From assembly GCA_012514035.1 (NCBI GenBank), contig JAAZBB010000072.1:1-64000 (forward strand): a stretch of 64,000 nucleotides of DNA, given 5' to 3'. This DNA comes from Lentisphaerota bacterium. Its GTDB lineage: Bacteria > Verrucomicrobiota > Kiritimatiellia > CAIQIC01 > Lenti-01. Of this stretch, positions 1 to 9,610 are shown piece after piece (position 1 is the stretch's first letter; every line of letters starts with the position of its first letter). Position numbers and translations under genes: made by a program. The notes beneath the pieces were generated by a model that saw only the letters and a program-made list of their open reading frames with translations, was not told where the DNA came from and ran no database searches.

Positions 1-185
1 CGGGTTTTGATGACCGCGAGGACTTCGGCGGCGCGGGTCAATTTCCCTTTCCAGTGGAAGGAACTCCGGACCGGCAGGCGCTGCACGCAGGCCGCGAGCC
101 GCTCCGTCAGCAATTGGTCCAGGATCCGCCGGGCGGTTCGGGTGTCGGGAAACGTGGTCAACACGAGGCAGGCTTCCGGTTTCAT
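1..185 (-). CDS. cutA: CutA-like divalent cation tolerance protein, truncated by window start (N-terminal part only)
   Basis: Minus-strand translation from ATG at 185: MKPEACLVLTTFPDTRTARRILDQLLTERLAACVQRLPVRSSFHWKGKLTRAAEVLAVIKT; CutA-like pattern. Not in ORF track because it runs off the edge. Confidence 0.8.
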   Translation of the reverse strand, partial: MKPEACLVLTTFPDTRTARRILDQLLTERLAACVQRLPVRSSFHWKGKLTRAAEVLAVIKT

Positions 186-410
186 GTTCCGGAGTATAGG
201 AGCCCGGGGATGACGGCGTATAGAAGAAAGCGCCGGACATGGGATTGGCGCCGGGGATTACAAATTGGATTGGGTCAATTCACTACGGGGCAATGGGATG
301 GCCAACAGCGAGTAAAACGATTTACTTATTTCCTTGTCATCCCGTCCCGGGCCCGCTAGGGTGCGCAGGCAAACCACACCCCAGCCCCTGAAACCGAACA
401 AGGAGTGGAT

Positions 411-1934
411 ATGCCGGATTTCTCCACCGTGTTGATGATCGTGGCCGTTGGAATGCTTGCGTGGGACTGCCTCGAGGTCGGCAAGAACGATGCGGCCAAC
501 CTGATCAACGGCGTCTTTGGCGCGCGCGTGATGACGCACCGGGCCGCCGTTTGGCTGGCGGGTCTCGCCGTCCTGGCCGGCGCGATGTTCTCCTCCCCCG
601 TCATAGAAACCGCTCGCACGGGCATCTTCGAACCCGGCCACCTCCAGCTTCACCAGGCCATGGTGGTCTACGTGTCGGTCTATATCGTGGACACGGCCCT
701 GCTCCACGCCTACTCCGCCTACGGCATGCCCGTCAGCACCACCGCCTCGCTCATCTTCGAACTCGTCGGCGCGGCCATCGGCGTCTCGCTCTCGCTGGGT
801 CTTGTCCACTGGGACAAGGTCGGTTCCGTCCTCAACGCCATTTTGGTTTCCGTGCTGCTGACGGGCATCGCGGGCTTCCTCGTCCAACGGGTGTTCCGCG
901 CGGCCATCCATGACGAGCACACCGACCATCTGCGGGTGCTGCTGCACGGCCCATGGATCGCCGGCCTCATGCTGACCTGGCTGTCGTGGTTCATGATCCT
1001 GAAAGGCATGAAAGCCGTGCCGTGTATTGTCACCTTCCGCGAACATTTCGTCGAGCGCCTCGGCATGGGCGGCTTCCTGCTGGTCGCCTGGGGCGCAATG
1101 ACCCTGCTGGTCCACATGTTGGTGACGATCTTCCAGGAACGGCTCACCCAACGGCTGTTCGGCATTCTGGCGATCCTCGGGATGCTGTGCCTGGCCTTTG
1201 CATTCGGACAAAACGACCTGGCCAACGGAGCTTCGCCTGGGCTGTCGGCCTTCTGGCTGTGGCGGCACGCCGACATCGGCACCGCGGAGGCCTCGAAAAT
1301 GTCCCTCCCGATCTGGCTGCTGGCGGTCTGCGGCGCGATGCTGGTGGCGGGCATGCTGACCCCGGCCGCCCAGCGCGTCACCCGCGCAGCCGTGAACACG
1401 GGCAGCCAATTCGACCATATCGCCCTCTATGCGCCGGGCTGGTGCCGAGCCATCGCCCGCCGGCTCCTGCGGTTCCGCTCCGCCGGCCCCGACCTCGCCC
1501 CGCCCCCCCAACGCACTGAGACCGGCAAGCGCGTGCACTTCGACCCGCTGCGCGCGGCGGTCATCATGTCGGTCAGCGCCAGCGTCATTGCGTTTGCCTC
1601 CAGCAATGGCTTTCCGGTTTCCACGACGTACGTGACCTTCGCGGCGGTGGTGGCCACCGGCATGGGCGATCGCACCATGTCACGCGGCGACGCCGATTTG
1701 AAGATCGGGCGCGCTCTCTGGGTGGTATTCAGTTGGTTCGTGGGCGGATTTCTGGCGTTGGTGGCAGCGGGTACCGTGGCCTGGGTCCTGCTGCGGACCG
1801 GTACCGCGGGCCTGATCCTGGCCCTGGGCGGCAATCTGGCGCTGCGGATTCTGGTGAAGCAGCGCGCCGACCGCCACGAACAGCGGTACCATCCCAAGAC
1901 CCCGCAGGAAATCGCGCTTGAAGCCAAGGGCTGA
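411..1934 (+). CDS. Inorganic phosphate transporter, Pit/PHO4 family
   Basis: ORF with two GKNDAANLINGVFGARV / FGQNDLANGASPG-type internal repeats and many TM segments, typical of PF01384. Confidence 0.88.
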   Translation: MPDFSTVLMIVAVGMLAWDCLEVGKNDAANLINGVFGARVMTHRAAVWLAGLAVLAGAMFSSPVIETARTGIFEPGHLQLHQAMVVYVSVYIVDTALLHAYSAYGMPVSTTASLIFELVGAAIGVSLSLGLVHWDKVGSVLNAILVSVLLTGIAGFLVQRVFRAAIHDEHTDHLRVLLHGPWIAGLMLTWLSWFMILKGMKAVPCIVTFREHFVERLGMGGFLLVAWGAMTLLVHMLVTIFQERLTQRLFGILAILGMLCLAFAFGQNDLANGASPGLSAFWLWRHADIGTAEASKMSLPIWLLAVCGAMLVAGMLTPAAQRVTRAAVNTGSQFDHIALYAPGWCRAIARRLLRFRSAGPDLAPPPQRTETGKRVHFDPLRAAVIMSVSASVIAFASSNGFPVSTTYVTFAAVVATGMGDRTMSRGDADLKIGRALWVVFSWFVGGFLALVAAGTVAWVLLRTGTAGLILALGGNLALRILVKQRADRHEQRYHPKTPQEIALEAKG

Positions 1935-2199
1935 TGCGGCCCCCTGACGAATGGAACCGCCGCTTGCGGAAACCTGCTTCATGCACGCCGGTTGTTCGCC
2001 ATTCACCCGCCGGCTGGATTTCGGCGCCGGATCGCCAATGCCTGCTTCCGTGTCCCGCCGCCCCCCGACATGCGGGCCCGGATACAGCCCAATTGCTTCT
2101 GCCAGCAATAACCGATGTCCCGACCAGAAAGACTATTATTAATTAAACATGAGATGATTGAATCCGCTTATTTTCTAGAATGTATAGCTTAATATGGAC

Positions 2200-2215
2200 A
2201 TGTTTAATTAAACAT
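2200..2215. promoter_or_regulatory. Perfect dyad ATGTTTAATTAAACAT in AT-rich intergenic island; half repeated at 2139-2150
   Basis: Direct reading; AT-rich island 2130-2222 in otherwise GC-rich DNA. Confidence 0.5.
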
Positions 2216-2437
2216 AGTTTCCTCCAGGAGCAAGAACGGTGGCAGGATTCGGCCAGGGCGCATCGGCGATACGGTGGGGTTCCGGACCTGGAGGAGCCAC
2301 CGCCGGGTTGCCCGCCTGGGAATCGGCGAGTATGCCAGAAACCGGGCGGGCCCTGCCCCTCCAGAACAGCCCTCTTTGGGAAGCAAAGTCCACTCCAGAC
2401 GTGTGCCCAATCGCTGGTGCGCTTGCGCCCCCCGCCC

Positions 2438-2605
2438 GGGCGCATCCCTGTTTCATTGACAACGATCGGCCAAATTTGGAGTGCGGCGGGAAGCGAGACT
2501 CGGCGAGCGCCACGCCGCCATGCACCTTGTCTCCGCACTCCTCAATAGCCGCCCATGGGAGAAGGCGGTTCGATTCCGGGCGATCAATGAAACGGGGATG
2601 CGCCC
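2438..2605. repeat. Inverted-repeat element with 22-bp arms and nested inner palindromes (REP/MITE-like candidate)
   Basis: Arm 2438-2459 GGGCGCATCCCTGTTTCATTGA vs 2584-2605 TCAATGAAACGGGGATGCGCCC (one G-U); inner pair 2478-2486 GGAGTGCGG / 2533-2541 CCGCACTCC; inner 483-488 GCGGCG / 513-518 CGCCGC. Confidence 0.65.
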
Positions 2606-2688
2606 CCCCAACCCGCCCTGCGAAAAACGGATTGAGCGATCAGTTGGATTTGAATATGGACATTGTCCTCAACCATCAGGAGGGCGGC

Positions 2689-3438
2689 ATGTATAGATCA
2701 TCAAGGAAATCATGGGCGTACTGGCTGTGGACGGTGGTCATCGGACTTGGGCTTTTGGCGCCGGTGGCCCGGAGCGCCGAAGATCCGTTGCAGGGGCAAC
2801 AACCGGTGCCCATGTTCGGAAACGAATTCCAGTTCATCCCCGGAGTCTGGGGCAGGTACCGACTGACAGGCAAAGAGGTACCGGCTGGCTCTCAGATGTA
2901 CTTTGCGGTACTGGAAAAAGTTCCCCAGTGCAAGGGTCAGGCCTTCTGGATTGAGGTCGAAGTCTATACGAACGGACACTCCGCGGTGGTGACGCGCCTG
3001 CTGGTACCGGATACCGGCGCGGGCCCCGGCGACGCGCACAAGGCCTATGTGCAGATCACGGGATACCGGCCATTTGAGGTGCCGCGGAAGTACCTGAGAG
3101 CTTATCCGAAACAACCCCAGAAGCAGGTGGGCCGGTTCCAGAAATACAACCTGGCTGGAGAACCGAAGGAATCGGCCCTGACATGGCGGGGCCGCCCGTT
3201 GAAGGTCACAACCGTGGAAGCGATTGATCCGCAGGGGCGGCCGGCCACGGCCACCATCAGCCGGGAGGCGCCACCGCTGTGCGTGGTAAAACTGGATTCA
3301 CCCGATACCCGAATGGAACTGCTGGATTGGGGCACCGGCGCGAAAAGCAAGCTCACCGGCAAGCCGGTGGGCCTATGGCGCTGGGTGTGGGGCGTGGCCT
3401 GGCAGGCGGCAAGGAGCAGCCAGTCTGTGCAGCCGTAG
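2689..3438 (+). CDS. Hypothetical secreted protein with signal peptide
   Basis: ATG at 2689 preceded by AGGAGGGCGGC; MYRSSRKSWAYWLWTVVIGLGLLAPVARSAED signal peptide. Confidence 0.75.
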   Translation: MYRSSRKSWAYWLWTVVIGLGLLAPVARSAEDPLQGQQPVPMFGNEFQFIPGVWGRYRLTGKEVPAGSQMYFAVLEKVPQCKGQAFWIEVEVYTNGHSAVVTRLLVPDTGAGPGDAHKAYVQITGYRPFEVPRKYLRAYPKQPQKQVGRFQKYNLAGEPKESALTWRGRPLKVTTVEAIDPQGRPATATISREAPPLCVVKLDSPDTRMELLDWGTGAKSKLTGKPVGLWRWVWGVAWQAARSSQSVQP

Positions 3439-3596
3439 ACTCCGCGCCCAAATGTGCGGCCGCTGACGCGGGCTTGCCCCGCAGGGCCAGCGCCCACCCG
3501 AACGGCCACTGCGGCAAACGCGGGCAAGTCTTCAGGCGATTAATCCGGCGCCCCGGGCCCATACCGTCAGACCAGAAACACCAGGCGCGGGTGCAT

Positions 3597-4784
3597 TCAG
3601 TTTGGTTCCTGGGCCGCTTCGGGAATGGGCGGCGGCTCTATCGCCGGTTCGGATTCCGGTTCGGAGCCTGTGTCCGAATCGGGCTCGGGGTCCGATTCGG
3701 AATCCGGTTCAGATTCCACTTTGGATTCGGACTCGGGACCGGATTCCGGATCGGGTGGACGGATCACGGCCGCCCGTTGCAGGGTCATGGATTCCACTTG
3801 ATATGTGGGAATCAGGAAAATCCGGCCATTGAATTTTCTGGCTGCCTGGGCGGCCAGGGCCTCTTGTTCCGGCGTCGCTTCCGGGACCGGCGTGACGTCG
3901 ATTTTCACGAACCGGCTGGCGGCATTGTTGGTATCGACGGCTCCGATTTCCAGCCGGTAGGCGGCGGCATCCGTCTCGGCGCGGCAAACCAGGACATCGG
4001 CGAAGGCGTCGGCCTCCTCCTCGCCGCTGGCCAGCTGGCGGTCAGCCCGCAGATTGCGCAGGGACCCGAAGAGGCGGTTGGCGGCGGCGGCATCCACTTC
4101 GCCCTCGCCGGAATCGACCGCCAGCGCGAAGGTCCCCTCTCCGGTTCGTTCGACGCCGTAGGACCCGTCGGCTCGTTCGATCTTCATCTTCCGGATGGCG
4201 TCGGGTTCCAGTTCCAGCAGCCGGCGATCCCACCACTGGCCCGAATCGGCCTGAACCAGGCCCAGGTCTTCCTTGATCAGGAGAACGGGGCCCTCATCCA
4301 CCCGCACATAGCGGCCGGGGGGCGGCCCCCACATTTGGTTCTCGCTCCTCTGCGGTTCGCGCAACCGGCCCAGATGTAAAATGGTCGTTCCGCCCGCATG
4401 TTCCAGGACAAGCTGCCGGGGCGCGGGATCGGAATCGCCGGTCAACCCGAATTCAGCCAGCTTGTCCGCACCCGGGTCGGCCACTTGCGGATTCCTGGCC
4501 TCATCGATTTCGCGGATCAACCGCTGGAGCCGATCGAAATCGGCCGGATAGCCGTCGAGGCCCTCCACGATCCAGATGCCTTCCGCCCGGACCAGGCGGG
4601 TGGTCGCCGTGCCATCGGTGATGGTGATCGCGCGGACGCTGTTCATCTCCACATCTGTGAGCAACGTTCCGGCCGCGGCCTCCTCTGCGCCGGCGGGCGC
4701 GGCGGAACGCCGCCCGGCCCCCCAGAGGGCGGCCATCAGCACCGCCAATACAATTGCCAAGCCCAGCAAGGTCTTTTTGGACAT
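3597..4784 (-). CDS. DUF4340 domain-containing protein with acidic Ser/Glu/Pro/Asp C-terminal tail
   Basis: N-terminal TM, position directly after GldG-like gene; tail PESGPESESKVESEPDSESDPEPDSDTGSEPESEP. Confidence 0.8.
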   Translation of the reverse strand: MSKKTLLGLAIVLAVLMAALWGAGRRSAAPAGAEEAAAGTLLTDVEMNSVRAITITDGTATTRLVRAEGIWIVEGLDGYPADFDRLQRLIREIDEARNPQVADPGADKLAEFGLTGDSDPAPRQLVLEHAGGTTILHLGRLREPQRSENQMWGPPPGRYVRVDEGPVLLIKEDLGLVQADSGQWWDRRLLELEPDAIRKMKIERADGSYGVERTGEGTFALAVDSGEGEVDAAAANRLFGSLRNLRADRQLASGEEEADAFADVLVCRAETDAAAYRLEIGAVDTNNAASRFVKIDVTPVPEATPEQEALAAQAARKFNGRIFLIPTYQVESMTLQRAAVIRPPDPESGPESESKVESEPDSESDPEPDSDTGSEPESEPAIEPPPIPEAAQEPN

Positions 4785-4802
4785 GATTCCACTCCCTTCT
4801 GA

Positions 4803-6692
4803 TCAAGCCACAGCCCGCCGCCGGCGGCGCCATCCATATCCGAGGCCGAATGCGGCGACCAGCACGGGCACCGCGGCCATGTTGAGAACCTTGAGCGAGA
4901 GCCCCAGCCGCTCGATGCTCCGGCGCAGGTTTTTCCGCACCTCCTTGAGCTGCCGCTGGGTTTCGAAGCGTTCCTGCCGGAATCGGTCGAGTTCCTGCTT
5001 CTGCGCGGCGCTCAACACCAACTGCTGGTCGGCGCTTTTGGCCGACTGCAATTCATTGAGCCGCTGCTGGGTTTGCATCAGCTTCTGCTGCAGCTTTTCC
5101 TCTTCCTCCTGCCAGCGTTCCTGGGCGGTGCGCTCGAGCGCCAGGACCCGCTCGAAGGGCCGGTCAAACCGCCCGCGGCTGCGCAGGCCGATCAAGGCCG
5201 GGTTGCCCGTCAACTGTTCGGCCAGGTTCAGCACGAAATTCAGGTTGTCGTTGAAGGGCTGGTACAGGGTCTGGCCGAAGAAATTGACGCGCCGCGCGGA
5301 GTAGTCATTGACGAGCAGATCGGCGTCGGCCACGAGGATCACGGCCGCCTCCTGTTCGGCCGCCTGGAGCCAGGCGTTCGTGGCTGCGGCCACCTCGTTG
5401 GTCTCGTCGGCGGCCGCGGGCGGTCCGTCGGGAAACGCGGTCGGGAAGCGGCCCGCCAGCCGTACGGCCAGCGCGGCACCGGCAGCGGGCAAGCCGCCGC
5501 GGGTGTTGAGAGCGGCCGGATTCCGGGCCTGGCAACTGTCCAGCGTCACCGCGCCGTCCGAGGCCACCACGAGGGAACTCATGGTCAATCCATCCGCCGG
5601 CGTGCCCGTGATCGTCCCGGCGAATGGCAGCATCAGGCTTTCCAGTGCCGCGGTGACGATGTCCTGGCGATCGAGGTTGAGGCCGCCGCGCAGCGAGAGC
5701 CAGGCCGGCAGGCGTTCCGCCCGGCCGTCGCCCAGATTGACCGGCGTGGCCGCGTCCAGATCCGCCACGACGCGCGCAACATCCACGGTGACGCCCCATG
5801 CGTTGGCCAGGCGATTGATGTCCGAGGACAATTGAGGCATGGCCATGGGGTCGTCCGGCGACTCTTCGCCGATGCACATGGGATCCACGAAGGCCACCAG
5901 CCGCCCGCCCTTGAGCACGTACTGGTCCAGCGCGAACAACGACTGCTCGCGGATATCCTGCGGATGGATCAGCAAGAGCGCATCCAGGTCGGCTGGAATC
6001 TCCGTGGCATCCAGGGGGACGGAAACGATTTCATACTGCTTCTTCAGTTCGCTGACGAACAGCCAGTCCTGCATGCCGGGCGCAACCGGCATGAACGGGG
6101 AGGCGGGGGGGGCCACGACCGGCAGGCCGCTCATGATGCCGAGGCGGGGCCGACGGTCGCGGGTGACTTCCTGCACCAGGCGCGCGACGAGATATTCCAT
6201 CTGGGGCTCTGCGGTGGGATCCAGGAACGGGATCGCGGCTTCGCGGGAGCCCGCCACGGCGACCAGCCCCAGGTACAGGTCCGGCTGCAGGCCGAGGCCG
6301 CCGGTTGCCTGCGGCACCAGGCCATAGCGCTGAGCCCATTCCTCGGCGTCGGAATCCGGCTGGGGATCGTGCGTCTCGAGCACGACGCGTCCGTTGCTGC
6401 GGTCGGCGACCTCCTGCAGGAAATCCAGCGTGCGCTGCACGTAGTTTTTCAATCCGATGGGCACGTTGGGATTGCCCTTCGAGAAAAAGAACTTCAGCGT
6501 GACGGGCCGCGGGGCGGCCCGGAGCATGTCGACCGTGCCCGGTGCCAGCGTGTAGAGCCGCTCGGCGGTCAGGTCCTTGCGCAGGCGGATGCCGGCGAAA
6601 AGGGCATTGACGACGATCAGGATGCCCAGCACCACCAGCGCGCCGGCCACCCCGGTGAACAGTTTCGAAGTCGTTTTCTTCATGCGGATCAC
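4803..6692 (-). CDS. GldG-family ABC-associated periplasmic/membrane protein
   Basis: N-term TM, DLTAERLYTLAPGTVDMLRAAPRPVTLKFFFSKGNP, C-term TM; adjacent to ABC permease and ATPase. Confidence 0.88.
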   Translation of the reverse strand: MIRMKKTTSKLFTGVAGALVVLGILIVVNALFAGIRLRKDLTAERLYTLAPGTVDMLRAAPRPVTLKFFFSKGNPNVPIGLKNYVQRTLDFLQEVADRSNGRVVLETHDPQPDSDAEEWAQRYGLVPQATGGLGLQPDLYLGLVAVAGSREAAIPFLDPTAEPQMEYLVARLVQEVTRDRRPRLGIMSGLPVVAPPASPFMPVAPGMQDWLFVSELKKQYEIVSVPLDATEIPADLDALLLIHPQDIREQSLFALDQYVLKGGRLVAFVDPMCIGEESPDDPMAMPQLSSDINRLANAWGVTVDVARVVADLDAATPVNLGDGRAERLPAWLSLRGGLNLDRQDIVTAALESLMLPFAGTITGTPADGLTMSSLVVASDGAVTLDSCQARNPAALNTRGGLPAAGAALAVRLAGRFPTAFPDGPPAAADETNEVAAATNAWLQAAEQEAAVILVADADLLVNDYSARRVNFFGQTLYQPFNDNLNFVLNLAEQLTGNPALIGLRSRGRFDRPFERVLALERTAQERWQEEEEKLQQKLMQTQQRLNELQSAKSADQQLVLSAAQKQELDRFRQERFETQRQLKEVRKNLRRSIERLGLSLKVLNMAAVPVLVAAFGLGYGWRRRRRAVA

Positions 6693-6722
6693 CTCTGGTT
6701 CAAATCGATGAAAACTTCCGGT

Positions 6723-7466
6723 TCAACGTCCCGTGCGGTTGCCCAGCACCAGGTGGGTCAGGAACAGCATGAATCCCGTCACGCTGGCGAAATAGACGAA
6801 GTCGCGCGCGTCCAGCACGCCCCGCTGCATGGCTTCGTAGTGCGGCATGAAGCTGAAGGCGGCCACGCCGTCCACCAGCCAGCCCGGGGCCCACTGGGAG
6901 AGCAAGTCCGTCACCGGCTGGAACCCCGCCAGGATCAGGAACAATCCCAGCACCACTGCGAGGATGAAGCTGATGACCTGGTTGCGCGTCAGGGCGGAGG
7001 TGAACATACCCACGGCCAGATAGGCGCCGGCCAGCAGGAAACTGGCTACATAGCCGGAAACAATCACGCCCCAGTCCGGCCGACCCAGCCATCCGGCCGT
7101 CAGCGGAATCGGAAACGTCAGCAGCAGCGCCAGGCCCAGAAACGCCCACGCGGCGGCCATTTTGCCGGCGATGGCCTGGGCGGGGGTGACGGACGTGGTG
7201 AAGAGCAGCTCGATCGTGCCCTGCCGGCGCTCCTCCGCCCACAGGCGCATCGCCACGGCCGGCACCAGAATCAGGTACAGCCACGGATGCCAGAAAAAGA
7301 AGCTGCGCAAGTCCGCCTGCCCGACCTCGTAGAAGCCGCTCACCGAGAACGTGAAGAATCCGGCCAGGACCAGGAAGATGACGATGAAGATATAGGCGAC
7401 GGGCGAATTGAAGTAGGCGCTCCATTCGCGCTTGGCGATCGCCCGGCCGTGGGAAAGCATGTCCAT
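6723..7466 (-). CDS. ABC-2/GldF-type permease
   Basis: Six-TM profile; FRIC-type context with ERRQGTIELLFTTSVTPAQAIAGKMAAAW. Confidence 0.88.
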   Translation of the reverse strand: MDMLSHGRAIAKREWSAYFNSPVAYIFIVIFLVLAGFFTFSVSGFYEVGQADLRSFFFWHPWLYLILVPAVAMRLWAEERRQGTIELLFTTSVTPAQAIAGKMAAAWAFLGLALLLTFPIPLTAGWLGRPDWGVIVSGYVASFLLAGAYLAVGMFTSALTRNQVISFILAVVLGLFLILAGFQPVTDLLSQWAPGWLVDGVAAFSFMPHYEAMQRGVLDARDFVYFASVTGFMLFLTHLVLGNRTGR

Positions 7467-7490
7467 GGGGTCTGCTCCTTTCGCTGGGGG

Positions 7491-8444
7491 CTATGCGGTT
7501 TTCCGGCCGACGTCGTCGGTGATGGTGATCTGGCGGAAGACGTCATCGAGCCGCCCTGGATCGGACCGCAGTTCGGTGACCAGCCAGCGCCGGGCGGAGG
7601 CGACTTCGATTGCGCGGACCGCCAGCGACTGCCGGTCTTTGGGCACCAGGCGGAGAACCTGTTTTTCGCTCCCGCTGGAAAGGGACACCACTTCGGCGAC
7701 GTCCGGAATCTCGGCGAAGGCCTGCAACGCTTCCGCGGCGGGGGCCACCACCTCGATGGTCAGCGTATTGTAGCCGCCCGCGCGCTTCTTCAGATCGCCC
7801 GGCCGGCTGTCTACCTGCAAACGGCCCTCGCTGATGATCATGACGCGCGAGCAAATGGCCTCGACTTCTTCGAGCACATGCGTGGACAGCACGATGATCT
7901 TGTTCTGCGCCATGCGTTCGATCATCTCGCGCACGACCTGCTTCTGGTTGGGATCGAGTCCTTCGGTGGGTTCATCGAGCAAGAGCACGGCCGGATCATG
8001 GATCAAGGTCTGGGCCAGGCACGTCCGCCGTCGATAGCCCTTCGACAGCGTTTCGATGGGCTGGTGGCGGACGGAGGAGAGCATGCACTTGTCGATGATG
8101 GCATCCGCCTGGCGGCGGCGGTCGGCGCCTGCAAAGCCGCGAATTTCGGCCAGAAAATTCAGGAAGGCCTCGACGGTCATCTCGTCGTAGAGCGGTGTGT
8201 TTTCCGGCATGTAGCCGATCTGTTTCTGGGCTGCGACCGGATCGGCAACCACGTCGATGCCGTTGACTTCCACCGCACCCGACGTCGGCGGCAGGTACCC
8301 CGCGATCATCCGGATCGTCGTCGTCTTCCCGGCGCCATTGGGTCCCAGAAACCCCAGCACCGTGCCTTTTTCCACGCGGAACGACACGTCGTTCACGGCC
8401 GTCCGCAAGCCGAATTTTTTGACCAGATGCTCCACCTTGATCAT
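7491..8444 (-). CDS. ABC transporter ATP-binding protein (GldA-like)
   Basis: Walker A GPNGAGKTTT, Q-loop/Signature LSKGYRRR, Walker B VLLLDEPTEGLD. Confidence 0.93.
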   Translation of the reverse strand: MIKVEHLVKKFGLRTAVNDVSFRVEKGTVLGFLGPNGAGKTTTIRMIAGYLPPTSGAVEVNGIDVVADPVAAQKQIGYMPENTPLYDEMTVEAFLNFLAEIRGFAGADRRRQADAIIDKCMLSSVRHQPIETLSKGYRRRTCLAQTLIHDPAVLLLDEPTEGLDPNQKQVVREMIERMAQNKIIVLSTHVLEEVEAICSRVMIISEGRLQVDSRPGDLKKRAGGYNTLTIEVVAPAAEALQAFAEIPDVAEVVSLSSGSEKQVLRLVPKDRQSLAVRAIEVASARRWLVTELRSDPGRLDDVFRQITITDDVGRKTA

Positions 8445-8713
8445 TGTTGCTTCCTTGTTGTTGGCCGGAGACCGACGGGCCCTCTGCGGCGATGAGACTC
8501 ATCCGGAGCAGACTGCATGCCAGCTGCGCCGGATCGGCCTGAAATCTGTTGCATTTCCCGGTCTTCCGCCAGCTTTTTGCCACATTCTGACGGCGCGACC
8601 GTCAGAGCCAGCGCCAAGGGCGACAAAAATTCCCAGCCCGCCTGCGACAAAATGTCCAAATACGCCCCCTGCTCCCCGCGGGCACATCTGCAAGCAGATA
8701 CGGAATATGCCCT

Positions 8714-9396
8714 ACCAGCCAGGCACCACTCATTCACGTTCCCGTGCATGAGGCACAACCCCCAGGAGTTCGTCTGATATGTCCAAGCTTTGGCAATACC
8801 TTGGCTGGTGTCCACGCCCCTTCCGGTTTCTGTTCCCCCACCGTTTGTACTGGTACCGCCCCAACACCTCCAGCGTGGGGCCAGAAGGGGTCGAGGTCAG
8901 GCTTTGCCCCGAAGTTCAGCGGCGTCACCGTCCCCGCCCGGCACGCATATTCCCACTGCGCCTCGGTGGGCGATCCAGGGCCGCCAGCCCCGTCTTCGCG
9001 CGCAATCTGCCCATGAACGAGTTCGACAGGTAGCCAACCGCGTAACTCGTCGCCCCGGTGCCATCCGAAAGAACAATAACCATATAGAGATCCGTTGGGC
9101 CGTTGGTCACGGCCGTTTAGACGTGATAGAAGACACCGCCCGCGCCACATCGACCGATTTGCTCCGGCCTCCGAACCCGGTGGGGGGAATCGCGGCGATG
9201 CCGGGCGGCGCCGAGGTGCTCCACCCCATTGTCATCAGGTTGGTCGTCCACTTTACCCGGTAGACCGTGGCATTGCTCACTTCGCCGAAGGTCATTTCCC
9301 CGCGGGGATCCATGGACTGGATTTGCACGTTTGGTGCCCAGGCCGCCCCGCCGCCATGCATGCCAGCGCCAGGATCGTTGCGATTCGTGTGCTCAT
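8714..9396 (-). pseudogene. Degraded SUMF1/formylglycine-generating-enzyme-type secreted protein
   Basis: Fragments in several minus frames in order: MSTRIATILALACMAA; PNVQIQSMDPRGEMTFGEVSNATVYRVKWTTNL; LYMVIVLSDGTGATSYAVGYLSNSFMGRLRAKTGLA; LPTEAQWEYACRAGT-like (SPTEAQWEYACRAGTVTPLNFG); NSWGLCLMHGNVNEWC. Confidence 0.82.
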
Positions 9397-9610
9397 GCGT
9401 CCTCTTTCGGGCGGGGCGACCTCCCACCGCAGGGGATTACAGCCCCGCGCCCGGCAGGCGCAATTTCTTATGTCCGGAGAAGGGACCACGGGCGTATTCC
9501 GGTTGGTTGCGACGGCGGGTTTCCCTGGCAGGATCCCATGCGCGGGACCGTTTGATGCGCCAGGCGCGGGCCGTGGACGCGTTCGGCCCCGCCTCTTTCT
9601 TCACCTGCCC

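Noticed and set aside
258-1538. 426-aa minus ORF opposite the phosphate transporter
   Set aside because: Low-complexity antisense translation, no domain signature
2561-2600. tRNA-like GGTTCGATTCC box
   Set aside because: No compatible T-stem, anticodon arm or acceptor stem could be built around it; lies inside the inverted-repeat element
3640-3750. Short DNA repeats (GATTCCGGTTC-type) as CRISPR or minisatellite
   Set aside because: They encode the in-frame acidic Ser/Glu/Asp/Pro tail of the DUF4340 protein; no spacer structure
5073-8495. 1,140-aa plus-strand ORF opposite the GldAFG-like operon
   Set aside because: Mirror ORF caused by high-GC codon bias; His/Gln/Arg-rich translation, opposite four well-supported genes
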